A stretch of DNA of 64,000 bases, taken from NCBI GenBank assembly GCA_029974635.1, contig JARKQY010000056.1:1-64000 (forward strand), read 5' to 3'. This DNA comes from Bacillota bacterium. GTDB taxonomy: Bacteria > Bacillota > UBA4882 > UBA8346. Below the pieces are notes generated by a model. The model had not been told where the DNA came from, searched no databases, and saw only the letters and a program-made list of their open reading frames with translations. Below, in pieces: positions 25,946 to 35,536 of the stretch (its first letter is position 1; the number at the start of each line of letters is the position of its first letter). The position numbers and the translations under genes are program-made.

Positions 25946-27214
25946 TTAGGCGCCCCGGGTTAGCCTGCGGCTTTTCACTTTTGATCTGGCGACGGACTCC
26001 CCGTATATCCGCAACAATTTTTGATAATGATTTTCCGCGTTAAATTCCCGTTCCAGTTTCATCCGGGCATTTTTCCCATATCCCACAATTAAATCCGGAT
26101 TATTGATCAGTATAGAAATTTTGGCGGCCAGTTCCGCGCAATTCCCTTTTTCAAAAACGAGTCCGGTCCGGCCATCCTCAATCAACTCCGGTATGCCTCC
26201 AATATTGGCGCCGACGACCGGTTTCCCGTAGGCCATCATTTCCAATAACGAATAGGGATTGTTTTCATACCATTCCGATGGAATCACCCCAAACATAGCG
26301 CCTTTAATCAATTCTTTGAGTTCATCCCCGGACCGGTATCCCAATAGTTGAATCCGGTTTTGCAGCTTGTGCGCTACAACATATTCCTTGAGCTCGTTTT
26401 CAAGGGGCCCTGTTCCGATGATGATAAGTTTCGCATCACTTACAAGTTCCGCAGCCTTGATTAATGTTTTCAATCCCTTCTCTTCGGACAATCTGCCGAG
26501 GTAAATAAAATAACCCCGGTGTTCATAACTGGGAGTGATTTCAGCCGCTTTGATGAAATTGGGCAGGTAAACTAGCTTATCAGCCGCAAATCCGAATTGA
26601 ATCAGTTTTTGCCGGTAAAATTCACTGGGGACAATGATCCGATCAACTATAGTATAGGATCTGCTCAATAATTGAAAATACATTTCAATGGTATTGACTA
26701 GGCTTTTCAAATAGGAATTTTTCACGCATCGGTTCAGGAAGCAATGGTAGTAGCGGTGATCTTTACAGCGTTCGCAAACATTATTACGGCAAAGCATTTT
26801 ATAGTTGGGGCATATAGCTTTCAAATCGTGAGCCGTATACATGATAGGTATCTTACGGGCTTTTAGCGCTGCTAGAATGGATGCGGATAATTGATGCTGA
26901 AATATATGTAAATGGGCAATATCCGGCCTCTCCCGTTCAATCAGCGCGGCGATTTTTCGCTTGGCTTCCCAGGAGTAAACGATTTTAAACGCCAGTTTTA
27001 ATTTGGTGAAGAATCTTTTCTCATGGTGATAATCAATATTTTCTACAAAAAAATCCCGGTACGGTGAATCGAAATTCAACTCATCTTTCATCGCAAAATC
27101 AACCGTTTGATTCCCATGTTGTTCCAATAAATCTTTTAATGCGAAAAAATAGGTTTCACTGCCCCCTTTGATATAGTAAAATTTATTCACCTGCAATATC
27201 TTCAACAAAGTCAT
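25946..27214 (-). CDS. GT4 family glycosyltransferase with Cys-rich insertion (422 aa)
   Basis: GT-B glycosyltransferase: N-terminal KILQVNKFYYIKGGSETYF loop, C-terminal FIYLGRLSEEKGLKTLI and SEWYENNPYSLLEMMAYGKPVVG motifs for the nucleotide-sugar donor. Between about residues 135 and 165 there is a cluster of six cysteines and several histidines (CPNYKMLCRNNVCERC ... CFLNRC) that could hold zinc; this insertion is known in a subset of capsule transferases. Acts on the lipid-linked capsule repeat unit in the cytoplasm. Confidence 0.9.
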   Translation of the reverse strand: MTLLKILQVNKFYYIKGGSETYFFALKDLLEQHGNQTVDFAMKDELNFDSPYRDFFVENIDYHHEKRFFTKLKLAFKIVYSWEAKRKIAALIERERPDIAHLHIFQHQLSASILAALKARKIPIMYTAHDLKAICPNYKMLCRNNVCERCKDHRYYHCFLNRCVKNSYLKSLVNTIEMYFQLLSRSYTIVDRIIVPSEFYRQKLIQFGFAADKLVYLPNFIKAAEITPSYEHRGYFIYLGRLSEEKGLKTLIKAAELVSDAKLIIIGTGPLENELKEYVVAHKLQNRIQLLGYRSGDELKELIKGAMFGVIPSEWYENNPYSLLEMMAYGKPVVGANIGGIPELIEDGRTGLVFEKGNCAELAAKISILINNPDLIVGYGKNARMKLEREFNAENHYQKLLRIYGESVARSKVKSRRLTRGA

Positions 27215-27256
27215 CCAACTCCCCTAAGTAAATTCATTGGACTTTGACTTTCAGCT

Positions 27257-28699
27257 TCACGCTTCCAGGCGGATTGCCGCTTCATCGTTATAAAATATCT
27301 TTAAGATCAAATCGTGAATTTCTTCAATATGAATTACTTTACTATCACCAATGGCGGGATTCTTTTCCGAAAAAATAAAAGTGCCGTACCTTCTGTGACC
27401 GCCCGAAAGATTACTATGAAACGGATTGATGCCGGTAATGTTTCGGGTGAATAAACTGCGATTCACACCATATTCATCGTTTAATTTAAAAATGATATTG
27501 GGAAACCTCTCGATATTCCTGCCCTTATAAATTTCCTCACGTTCGCCGACCCATTCCATAATGATCTGGTTGGTTTTAGGATCTTTTACCCGAGATAGTT
27601 CCAGGATTAAACCGTCTACTAACGAACGGTACTCCGTAGCACTCAACCGGTCCTTATGGATGACAATACCGCCATACGGGTTCATTCCGGCGAATCTGGG
27701 CACGAAAATCCCGTCGGATTTTATGATATGACTGCTATCTTTCAACTTTTTAGCTCCGGGAATCTTTTTGGCATATTTCAATACATATTCTGTGATATCT
27801 AATTTAAAAAACAGATCCAATGCCAAGTTCTTCGTAACTTCGATCAGCGCATTGATATTTCGTTGCGCTGTAATATATTTTTTGCGGCGCAGCCATTCAT
27901 TTATATTAAATGTTTTGGTTACCCTTTGCTGGTGGCCGTGATCGCTCATCAAAATCAAACCGTATTCATGCCCGGCGACTTGCCGCATTATTCCTACGAA
28001 ACGGTCAACCTCCTTATAGATATCAATAATCACTCTTTCATAGGGATTCCGCCCGGGATATTTGGGATCGGTTTTGTCGGTAAATTTCCAATAAAAATGT
28101 TTAATCCGATCGAGCGTCAATAACCCATAAAAAAACAAGTCGGATTTCTCCGTGCTGAAAAGCTTAACGGCCAAATCATTTTGTCTCCGGGTTAACTCCA
28201 TGGTATCCCTTAAAAATTTTCGGTAGCTTGATTTGGCAGGAAAATCAACCACTGCTCCCAGCGGTGGAATAGCATTCCTTGCTATCAGATCGGGCCGGTT
28301 GCTGGAGACCGCTCCGGATTCAAAAATCGGACCGCTGATCATAAACCCATTAACTTCCCAGCTCGGGTAGGCTAAAAACGGATTTAAAACACCCACCCGG
28401 TATCCTTGATTGGAAACCTTGTCCCAAAAAGTGTTGCCGCGAATAATACTGGCATCATAATGAATATCTTTTTGCTTTAATTGCAAATAATTGAAGGATT
28501 CAAAAATACCGTGTTCCCCCGGATTTAATCCGGTATATATGGTTGTCCAGGCTGGAATTGAATCAGGAGGGAATACGGAATCCAGCCTTTGAAACTGTCC
28601 CTGTTGAATTAGCATGCGAATATTTGGTAATTCCTCGAGCTGTTTCTCAATGACCTCCGGATCCAAACCGTCAACCAATATAATTACCAGTTTCTTCAT
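27257..28699 (-). CDS. Type I phosphodiesterase / alkaline phosphatase superfamily protein (480 aa)
   Basis: Alkaline-phosphatase fold: metal site VDGLDPEV near the start with the acceptor Thr region PAWTTIYTGLNPGEHG, a second metal site in GLILMSDHGHQQ and a late H in LSGGHRRYG. No signal peptide, so it seems cytoplasmic. Relatives hydrolyse phosphodiesters or transfer phospho-groups. In a capsule locus it may act on a nucleotide-sugar or phosphosugar. ATG 28699 is used because AAAGGTG lies 12 bases before it; nearer ATG codons are too close to that site. It overlaps the end of the kinase-like gene, so the two are translationally linked. Confidence 0.82.
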   Translation of the reverse strand: MKKLVIILVDGLDPEVIEKQLEELPNIRMLIQQGQFQRLDSVFPPDSIPAWTTIYTGLNPGEHGIFESFNYLQLKQKDIHYDASIIRGNTFWDKVSNQGYRVGVLNPFLAYPSWEVNGFMISGPIFESGAVSSNRPDLIARNAIPPLGAVVDFPAKSSYRKFLRDTMELTRRQNDLAVKLFSTEKSDLFFYGLLTLDRIKHFYWKFTDKTDPKYPGRNPYERVIIDIYKEVDRFVGIMRQVAGHEYGLILMSDHGHQQRVTKTFNINEWLRRKKYITAQRNINALIEVTKNLALDLFFKLDITEYVLKYAKKIPGAKKLKDSSHIIKSDGIFVPRFAGMNPYGGIVIHKDRLSATEYRSLVDGLILELSRVKDPKTNQIIMEWVGEREEIYKGRNIERFPNIIFKLNDEYGVNRSLFTRNITGINPFHSNLSGGHRRYGTFIFSEKNPAIGDSKVIHIEEIHDLILKIFYNDEAAIRLEA

Positions 28700-29369
28700 C
28701 TTCGCCATCATCACCTTTGATTGTATTTTGAAACACCGCCATCAATGCAACCGCTACTTCTTCAAATGTTTGATTTCCGTTGACTTTTGTCCAGCGCAGG
28801 TTTTCACTTAAATACCGATATTTTGCAGTCCGTTTTTTTACATATTCCAGATCCGGAATATCTGCTTTCCGGCCAAACGCAGTTTCCGGCTCAACATCAA
28901 GCAAAATAACCTGCTGTACTTTGGGAAAACAATACCGCAAATATTTGACGACCTTCAAGGTTGTTTCGTTATCCCAGTTAAAATTGATACTTTGGTCAAT
29001 CACAAAATCAAAATAATACCTGTCAAATATAAGATTGCCGTTTTTCAGCAGACCGGCCAGAATCTTCAAACGGGCAATTGACAAATAGTCGATGAATCCC
29101 AGAGCAAAATAGGCGTATTTTAAAAAGTTACAGGCGAAAAGCCGTTCTTTCCTGGACTGCAATTGAACTTCTCCGGCCAAGCCGTCGCTTCTCTTTCTAA
29201 AATGGTTATGCAACAAGGCATGAACCGGTTTTAGAAAAAAAGGCGCCCACCGCAGCCAGACAAGCCCCCACCCTGCGCGCGTGTTAACACGCGCGCGCAG
29301 TAGGCGGAATAATTCATTTATTTGACTGCTTTTGCCCGAACCGTCGATTCCCGTAATTACAATTTTCAT
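28671..29369 (-). CDS. Thymidylate-kinase-like P-loop protein of the capsule locus (232 aa)
   Basis: A P-loop KIVITGIDGSGKSSQ (residues 2-16), a DR motif in LIFDRYYFDFVIDQS and a late RxxxYxxL-type lid stretch are the signatures of the thymidylate kinase family. The mid-part (about 35-75) diverges from true dTMP kinases, and the genomic setting inside a polysaccharide locus suggests a different phosphate acceptor such as a sugar or polyol. The C-terminal tail is acidic and overlaps the start of the phosphodiesterase gene by about 30 bp. Confidence 0.78.
   Translation of the reverse strand: MKIVITGIDGSGKSSQINELFRLLRARVNTRAGWGLVWLRWAPFFLKPVHALLHNHFRKRSDGLAGEVQLQSRKERLFACNFLKYAYFALGFIDYLSIARLKILAGLLKNGNLIFDRYYFDFVIDQSINFNWDNETTLKVVKYLRYCFPKVQQVILLDVEPETAFGRKADIPDLEYVKKRTAKYRYLSENLRWTKVNGNQTFEEVAVALMAVFQNTIKGDDGEDEETGNYIG
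29275..29296. repeat. 22-bp GC-rich perfect palindrome inside the kinase-like gene
   Basis: GCGCGCGTGTT followed directly by its reverse complement AACACGCGCGC, within codons for the RARVNTRAG segment. The surrounding gene is AT-rich, so the site stands out. Confidence 0.85.
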
Positions 29370-29416
29370 TTTTCTTCCCAGCTTGTTTTATAATTTCACA
29401 ATTTTCATTTTTCTTC

Positions 29417-30409
29417 TTAACTCGTTTGATAATTTTGTAATCCGGTGAAGAAAACGCTAAAAACTTCTTCCCAATTATAACCCTTCACACCGTCTGCAAT
29501 CTTCTGCTTGCATAAATTCATGGAGAGTATCTCACCGGCTTTTTCTACCGCCGCTTCCAATGTTTCCATCAAAAAAAATCCCGGTAAATCAACATTTACA
29601 ATCTTTTTAACTGACAAGACCGGAATACCGCAAGCAAGCGCCTCGATTACCGATAATGGCATCTCGATGACATCAAATTTTGAAATCACCGGGAAAAAAT
29701 ATAAATCCGCCAGTTGATAAAGCTCTTCGATATGGGGCAGATAATCATTGATGATAATAACACCAGCGCTTTGTAATTCCAAGGCAATTTCCCGTTCGCT
29801 TTGGGTACTGCTGCTGGCTATCATCAAAGCTTGTCCCCCCGGTAATTGCCGCTGCATATCAACAATTTTCAGAACATTCCGGTCCCGTTTCAAATGGCCG
29901 ACATGCAAGATAATCTTTTTGTCAACGGGTATGCCGTATTTCTCCCGCAGTTGCCGGATATGATTTTTATCATCAACCGGTTTGAAGACGTTTGAATCAA
30001 TGCCGCTATGAAGCGACAGCACTGACGGAATCCCAAGCTTAATAAGTTCGGTCTTTGATTCAACCGATTGGACCGCCACCCCGATTGGCAAAAGCCCGAT
30101 CAATTTTTTTTGAATCCAACCGTATTCTCTAGGCTGTAAACCAATGATGATCACCTTTTTCGGACGAAAAACCAATTTGAACAACGCAGCCCGAATAAAA
30201 CTATGAAATGTAATGGACGATAACGGCAAATATATCATAAAATCAAACTGTTTTAAAAAGAAAGCCGGGAAACTGCGTATGAAGCCCTGATTTAGATCCA
30301 GAACCTCATAATTCCGTTTTTGGCAATAACGGTTCAAATGATAGGCGAATTTTCGGAATCCCTCATCATACGGTTTGAGCAATGCATTGGTGACATATAG
30401 ATAGTTCAA
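29417..30409 (-). CDS. Glycosyltransferase, GT-B fold (330 aa)
   Basis: Rossmann-type protein with a C-terminal donor domain: IILHVGHLKRDRNVLKIV, then DLYFFPVISKFDVIEMPLSVIEALACGIPVLSVK, which carries the E(x7)E pattern of group 1 transferases. The N-terminal acceptor domain is short. Start at TTG 30409 with AAGGAGATC upstream. It follows the Wzy gene by 19 bp and lies upstream of the kinase-like gene in the capsule operon. The transferred sugar is unknown. Confidence 0.85.
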   Translation of the reverse strand: MNYLYVTNALLKPYDEGFRKFAYHLNRYCQKRNYEVLDLNQGFIRSFPAFFLKQFDFMIYLPLSSITFHSFIRAALFKLVFRPKKVIIIGLQPREYGWIQKKLIGLLPIGVAVQSVESKTELIKLGIPSVLSLHSGIDSNVFKPVDDKNHIRQLREKYGIPVDKKIILHVGHLKRDRNVLKIVDMQRQLPGGQALMIASSSTQSEREIALELQSAGVIIINDYLPHIEELYQLADLYFFPVISKFDVIEMPLSVIEALACGIPVLSVKKIVNVDLPGFFLMETLEAAVEKAGEILSMNLCKQKIADGVKGYNWEEVFSVFFTGLQNYQTS

Positions 30410-30428
30410 AGCAAGATCTCCTTATACT

Positions 30429-31934
30429 TTACTTGGTCTTCGCTGCTTGTCCAAAGATTTGCTGTTTCCGCAACAAAATATATGAATATAATAAGGTATA
30501 AAAATACATTAAAACCTCATTACTAAAAACTTTGGTATAGAAATAACACACCAAAAACAGAATTTCAACGATAAAGAAAATTTCTACATACATATCTTTC
30601 AAGATTAATCCTTTAGCAACCGCTTTCCGTACAACCATCATATTAATCATAAGAAATCCAATCCATAATACCGATCCAAGAATACCCCACTCTAAAAGAA
30701 TAGCTGAGGATTGCTGAAATGTGAGCCCAATCCGGTTGTCGGAAAAATAGAATTTCCCGGGTTCCAGTCCCATTCCCCCATTATAGGTTGTTCCTACGCC
30801 TTCTCCGAATATAAGTGAATTATTGGCGCTTAAAAAACTCAAAACATAAGCTAGACTTGAGAATCTTCCTAGAATTACCTTATCATTTTCAATTTGCACG
30901 TTAAAAAACTTTCCCACATTACTTGTAATATTTCCGGTATAGCCTTGATTGGCATAATTACCCACAAACATAGTGAAAGAAATAAATATACCTAAAAACA
31001 AACATGAATAACATATTTTCTTAATGGTGGTCAGCCGTGAAATGATAAATACATAATAAATAACCGCAATCAGTAGTAAAAAAATAAACGATTTAGCGTC
31101 GGCCAAAATAGAAGGTATACAAAAACCAATAATCAGTATGTAATTTGTTATATTAGACTTTTGGTGACGTTTCTCAGCTATCTTCATTAAAATGTACACA
31201 ATAGACAGCACCATTAAAACCGCTAATGTCCCGGTTTGTCCGTATCCCAACGTGCCCACGATAAAGTCTCCCATAGTCCTGGAGACGGTATATGCTCCGA
31301 TCTTAACATCCGGAATAGCGATGATTTTCCATACCACGTACAAATAATACTGGATTACAGTTACTGGAATTTGAATCACCATAAAAATATAAAAAAATTT
31401 TAAATTCTTTTGAATAATTTTAACCGGAAAATTATTAAGTAAAATTAAATAAAATAAAATTGGGTATTTTATAACATTTCTTATTCCAACCAAATAATAC
31501 ATAAACGAATATTGGTTAATTACCCATCCAATCAAGCCATATATTAATAAAGTTAGTATGAAAATGAGATTAATCAATTTAATCGTGGGAATGGCTTTAA
31601 TATCCTCGAGTTTATCAGACTGTTTATGTTTAATTAAAAACCTGATGATCAAAATGAAAATGCAAAATTCAGATATAAAAGCGGGAACGATACTTGGAAC
31701 AGCATAAATCGAACTTGATAACCATCGTAGAGCCAATAAATTAAGGGTTACTATATATAAAATCCAATCGGCCCGGATCAAAATAACCAAAAATACAATA
31801 GGTAATAAGCCAAAAAACATGAATTGAACGCTAACTTTTATACCCAAATAGATGAAAATCCATAAAACACCCATAAAAATCAAGGCGACTACGGTTTCAT
31901 TAACTTTGGTGCCGTTTTCGATAAATAATTTCAT
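30429..31934 (-). CDS. wzy: O-antigen/capsule polymerase, Wzy-like (501 aa)
   Basis: An integral membrane protein with about 11-12 helices, a large periplasmic loop (about residues 340-400) containing NNSLIFGEGVGTTYNGG, and very AT-rich coding sequence, all typical of Wzy polymerases. It would join undecaprenyl-linked repeat units on the outer face of the inner membrane, with chain length set by the Wzz-like protein. Its start overlaps the end of the GT2 gene upstream by four bases. Wzy proteins are poorly conserved, so a ligase-type role cannot be ruled out. Confidence 0.82.
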   Translation of the reverse strand: MKLFIENGTKVNETVVALIFMGVLWIFIYLGIKVSVQFMFFGLLPIVFLVILIRADWILYIVTLNLLALRWLSSSIYAVPSIVPAFISEFCIFILIIRFLIKHKQSDKLEDIKAIPTIKLINLIFILTLLIYGLIGWVINQYSFMYYLVGIRNVIKYPILFYLILLNNFPVKIIQKNLKFFYIFMVIQIPVTVIQYYLYVVWKIIAIPDVKIGAYTVSRTMGDFIVGTLGYGQTGTLAVLMVLSIVYILMKIAEKRHQKSNITNYILIIGFCIPSILADAKSFIFLLLIAVIYYVFIISRLTTIKKICYSCLFLGIFISFTMFVGNYANQGYTGNITSNVGKFFNVQIENDKVILGRFSSLAYVLSFLSANNSLIFGEGVGTTYNGGMGLEPGKFYFSDNRIGLTFQQSSAILLEWGILGSVLWIGFLMINMMVVRKAVAKGLILKDMYVEIFFIVEILFLVCYFYTKVFSNEVLMYFYTLLYSYILLRKQQIFGQAAKTK

Positions 31935-32893
31935 TCTTCTTTTAAACTGGCAATTTCAATTGATCCCTGGGTGAATGGTTTGTTCAAACCGGCGATGATC
32001 CCCAAAAATATACACTCCCATATCAGCAAATTATAAAGCAAATTCCTAACCCGTTTTTGAGTTCGTATCTTATAAACCAAAAATGTCAACCAAATAAAGC
32101 CAACCAGCCCGCATAGAATCGGATTTAAATACGGCAATACAATTATAGTAATTACTTGAAGCGCACCAAAGCTTAAACAAAAACCCATTTCTTTCATGAC
32201 AATGTCCAACCTGCCGTTTAAGAAGTACTTCCTTACAAACAGACCGTATCCTCGATAGTAGCCATTTTTTAATCTGCGGCTGATTTCAGCCAGTATCATT
32301 GGATGTAAAGTATGATGAGTACACATTTCTGCCGGAATCTTACAATATTTTTTTCCCATCTCCTTTAAACGGTAATATAAATCAACTTCTTCGTGTACCT
32401 TGAGCTTATAATCAAAATTATTCACCGCCATCAAGTCGGTCCGTGAAATAATAAAACTTCCGCCGAATCTCCCTTTACTGATCTTACGATCCGCCAAGAT
32501 CTCCAGGATATTATTGGCCTGGTCTTTTCGAATCTCTTTCATTTCACCAAATACAACCGAAATATCAGGATGCTCTTTCAAAAAATTAACGCCGGTATCA
32601 ACCCAGTTGGAGTTAATCTCCATATCGCCATCAATAAATACGATATATTCACCTGAAGCTTTTAAAGCACCTGTATATCTTCCCATCGCCGCAGTTTGGG
32701 GCCAGCTTTTATCCAGCTTATAGCATTTTAGGGTATTGAAAGCACAGGCAATATGTAGCGTTTCATCTTCGGAGTTGGAATCGATTAATAGCACCTCATA
32801 TTTATATTTGGTGTTTATGTTGAAAGCCGCGTATAAAGTACGGTGGATGTTTTTGGCTTCATTTTTAGAAATTATAACAATTGTTATGTCCAT
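31931..32893 (-). CDS. GT2 family glycosyltransferase with membrane C-terminus (320 aa)
   Basis: GT-A fold: ITIVIISKNEAKNIHRTL at the N-terminus, YEVLLIDSNSEDET and the metal-binding YIVFIDGDMEINSNW motif near residue 90. Three hydrophobic segments follow after about residue 225, tethering it to the inner membrane. It overlaps both neighbours, the Fe-S protein gene upstream by 29 bp and the polymerase gene downstream by four bases, so the three are tightly coupled. Confidence 0.9.
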   Translation of the reverse strand: MDITIVIISKNEAKNIHRTLYAAFNINTKYKYEVLLIDSNSEDETLHIACAFNTLKCYKLDKSWPQTAAMGRYTGALKASGEYIVFIDGDMEINSNWVDTGVNFLKEHPDISVVFGEMKEIRKDQANNILEILADRKISKGRFGGSFIISRTDLMAVNNFDYKLKVHEEVDLYYRLKEMGKKYCKIPAEMCTHHTLHPMILAEISRRLKNGYYRGYGLFVRKYFLNGRLDIVMKEMGFCLSFGALQVITIIVLPYLNPILCGLVGFIWLTFLVYKIRTQKRVRNLLYNLLIWECIFLGIIAGLNKPFTQGSIEIASLKEE

Positions 32894-34184
32894 CTTTGTC
32901 TCCCGCGATATTTTGATAGATTTTTCTCATAAAAAAACTTAGCAGTCTCCGTATTAGTTTGACGTATCCTTTGAAAAAAACGTCTGGGACAATTTTTAAA
33001 AAAAGTATAAAAAAGCGATACTCACTAAGCTGGGCGTGTAAAATCATAATAGAATTATAAATCGAAATTGGTAAATAGCTTTTACCAGATTGCCTAATCT
33101 TAAGCAATTTATTACGTCGATCATTCAACATAGAAAATTTGAAATAGTAATATTCACGTTGTGATTCGACAATTTTTTCAATACCAATATTGTTGACAGA
33201 AACTTTATCTGCTTGAAAAGACCTATGTAATAAGTTTTCACCTAATGAAGACCGTGAAATGATTAGTGATACCCCTTTTTTGTCCGCTTTATACTCTTCC
33301 AACCATGCGTCTCCAAATGATAAGTCGCATTCTCTAGCAAATAAATCATCGCAAAAAAAACAATATTTTGGCGTAAAAAAGTTTAGGCCAAAGTATTTGC
33401 CCCAATAATTATCATACTTAACCACTTCCCCCGCTTCATTCTGAATAATAAAAGTATTTTTCCATCCCTGATCTCGGTAAAAAATGTCCTTTATCCTTTT
33501 TTGAGTTGGGCATTGATGGATTAAAAAGTCAGTTCCTGCAATAGTTGGAGTATGAGAACAGAATATTCCGAACTTCAGGATAATCTTTTCATTTAATGTT
33601 TTGTAAAAGTTTGCAGCGTTATTTAGCCCCTTTAAATGACAGGGCAGACCGATGAACAAATAACGATTATACTCTCGTTCGTTGACTATGTCTTTCAAAA
33701 TTCGATTCAATGGTACTGGAATATATTTTGATTTTCTGCTCGTTCTTACTTGGTCTGTTGTTTTACAAATCCTGGCTTCAAACCTGGCCGGATTTTCCGC
33801 AGTTTTATCAACACATATGACACCATCGACAATTTTATTTTCTAAACAAAAAATACTTAATTGGGTGATCAACCCCCCGGAGCTGGAATTCATTCGAATC
33901 TCGTCACAATTTGAATATCCGGCATAACAATTTCTTACCAAACCAATGAATCTCTGATCTGTATGATGAAAATCATTTTGATGAAAAAATTCATTATTGC
34001 CGCATACCATAACACAAATTCCACAATTGCGGCACTTCATTTCATCAATCACCGGCTGAAAAATTCCTCGCCCGCTCTCTACAATATCGATACAGCCTTG
34101 CGGACAAAAGCTATAGCAAGTAGAACATCCGGTACATAGTTGTGCTTGTATGATTTTTTTTATATTTCTATGATTCTTACACAT
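32865..34184 (-). CDS. F420 hydrogenase beta-subunit-like Fe-S protein of polysaccharide loci (439 aa)
   Basis: Two 4Fe-4S motifs at the N-terminus (Cys17, 20, 23, 27 and a second set in CRNCGICVMVC near residue 50), followed by the FrhB N- and C-terminal domains (SSGGLITQLSIF; LFIGLPCHLKGL; FCDDLFARECDLSFGDAW). Proteins of this type are repeatedly encoded beside polysaccharide pyruvyl transferases in capsule loci, as here. Members bind flavin; a redox step on a sugar or on the pyruvyl group is conceivable, but the function is not established. Confidence 0.85.
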   Translation of the reverse strand: MCKNHRNIKKIIQAQLCTGCSTCYSFCPQGCIDIVESGRGIFQPVIDEMKCRNCGICVMVCGNNEFFHQNDFHHTDQRFIGLVRNCYAGYSNCDEIRMNSSSGGLITQLSIFCLENKIVDGVICVDKTAENPARFEARICKTTDQVRTSRKSKYIPVPLNRILKDIVNEREYNRYLFIGLPCHLKGLNNAANFYKTLNEKIILKFGIFCSHTPTIAGTDFLIHQCPTQKRIKDIFYRDQGWKNTFIIQNEAGEVVKYDNYWGKYFGLNFFTPKYCFFCDDLFARECDLSFGDAWLEEYKADKKGVSLIISRSSLGENLLHRSFQADKVSVNNIGIEKIVESQREYYYFKFSMLNDRRNKLLKIRQSGKSYLPISIYNSIMILHAQLSEYRFFILFLKIVPDVFFKGYVKLIRRLLSFFMRKIYQNIAGDKDGHNNCYNF

Positions 34185-34244
34185 GCTGTATCCTGATCAA
34201 CCCTCATTCATCAAACGGTGTGCTTTGCTGTTAATCTGGGATTT

Positions 34245-35504
34245 TCACACCACTTGTAAAATATTGAATACATTTTCCCTTGCTTGTCTTTCCGCGAATG
34301 AAACATTCCGGGCAATGAGCTGCTTAATATGATCATGATTTTGTAAAACGTGATCAATCTTTTGGATAAGAAAACTTATACTTTCAGTCAATGTATACTC
34401 CCTGACATTGATGATGAATTCCATAAGTCCAAGATTTTCTCCAATAACACCCTCAAATTTATCGTTGTACGAAAAACAAATCGTTGGTATTCCCATACTG
34501 GTCGCACCGATTGCCGCGTGCATCCGAAATGCGATGTAGATATGGCAAAACATCATTAAGGCTTTAAGCTCGTCAGCTTTATAATCTTTTTGAAGAATAA
34601 TTACCCGATCTTTGTTGTTCATTGAATTATATATCCCCACACAAATATCCCGATCATTGGTCCATTCCAAGGTAACATGCGGAATAAATAAAATTTTATA
34701 GTTATATTTCTTACTTATTTCATCAAACATCCGCGCGATTTTTTCAATATATATCGCCTCCATCTCCCGATCCCCTACCGAGTCCTTGAACCATTTATAA
34801 ATGAGTGAACTTGGCGAAAACCCTATCACCTTGCTCTCTTTTATAAATTCCAAATTGTTTTCTTTGATAATCGTTTCCAGATTATTAAAAACTGGTTCCA
34901 ATAAAAAAGCACAGTCTGTGGAAACCATGATGCGTTTATTTGTAATGTTTATCCTTTGAAGATAATCAAAACTTCGGTGTTCCCGTAAAATAATTTCATG
35001 GACACGATTAAGAATTAATCTGGTTAATCTCATTAAAAACCCATTATTCAATGGTCCGATGGTTTGACAGTAAAGTATTACCTTCTTTCCCGATACCAAA
35101 CCTAAAAAAATTGAATATAAGGCTAATACCAAAGCGTGATTCCCGTAATCGGTAGATATGCTATCACCACTTAGATCGATAATTAAATCGCATTCTTGGT
35201 ACGCTTTTAAAGTTTTATTTCGAATTTTAATTCGTTTATGGTATCTGGAGATGAATAGAATGATGAGATTGTAAAAAAAGTTAGTAAATAGCCTTAATTT
35301 ATTTCTTTTTAATTTGAACCAATATTCATCAACAATCTTTATTGCTCTATTCTGAAGAACTTGCCCATCTTCAACGGTATTTCGCGATAAAAGATAAAAT
35401 TCACAATCCGGTTGGTGTTTTTGAATTTGATGATAAGTTGAAATAACCATGGCATATATTCCATTATTCTTTAAATTACCGGCTCCGGTAAACAATATCT
35501 TCAT
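34245..35504 (-). CDS. Polysaccharide pyruvyl transferase family protein (419 aa)
   Basis: Starts ILFTGAGNLKNNGIYAMV, with central DLIIDLSGDSISTDYGNHAL and VILYCQTIGPLNNGF, and C-terminal IYIAFRMHAAIGATSMGIPTICFSYNDKFEGV, all typical of the WcaK/PssM pyruvyl transferase family. It would add a pyruvate ketal from phosphoenolpyruvate to a capsule sugar, giving negative charge. ATG 35504 is preferred because AAAGGTGG stands seven bases upstream. It is followed at 61 bp by the F420-hydrogenase-like gene. Confidence 0.88.
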   Translation of the reverse strand: MKILFTGAGNLKNNGIYAMVISTYHQIQKHQPDCEFYLLSRNTVEDGQVLQNRAIKIVDEYWFKLKRNKLRLFTNFFYNLIILFISRYHKRIKIRNKTLKAYQECDLIIDLSGDSISTDYGNHALVLALYSIFLGLVSGKKVILYCQTIGPLNNGFLMRLTRLILNRVHEIILREHRSFDYLQRINITNKRIMVSTDCAFLLEPVFNNLETIIKENNLEFIKESKVIGFSPSSLIYKWFKDSVGDREMEAIYIEKIARMFDEISKKYNYKILFIPHVTLEWTNDRDICVGIYNSMNNKDRVIILQKDYKADELKALMMFCHIYIAFRMHAAIGATSMGIPTICFSYNDKFEGVIGENLGLMEFIINVREYTLTESISFLIQKIDHVLQNHDHIKQLIARNVSFAERQARENVFNILQVV

Positions 35505-35536
35505 CAATGTACCACCTTTTTAAAAATTTCATTACA

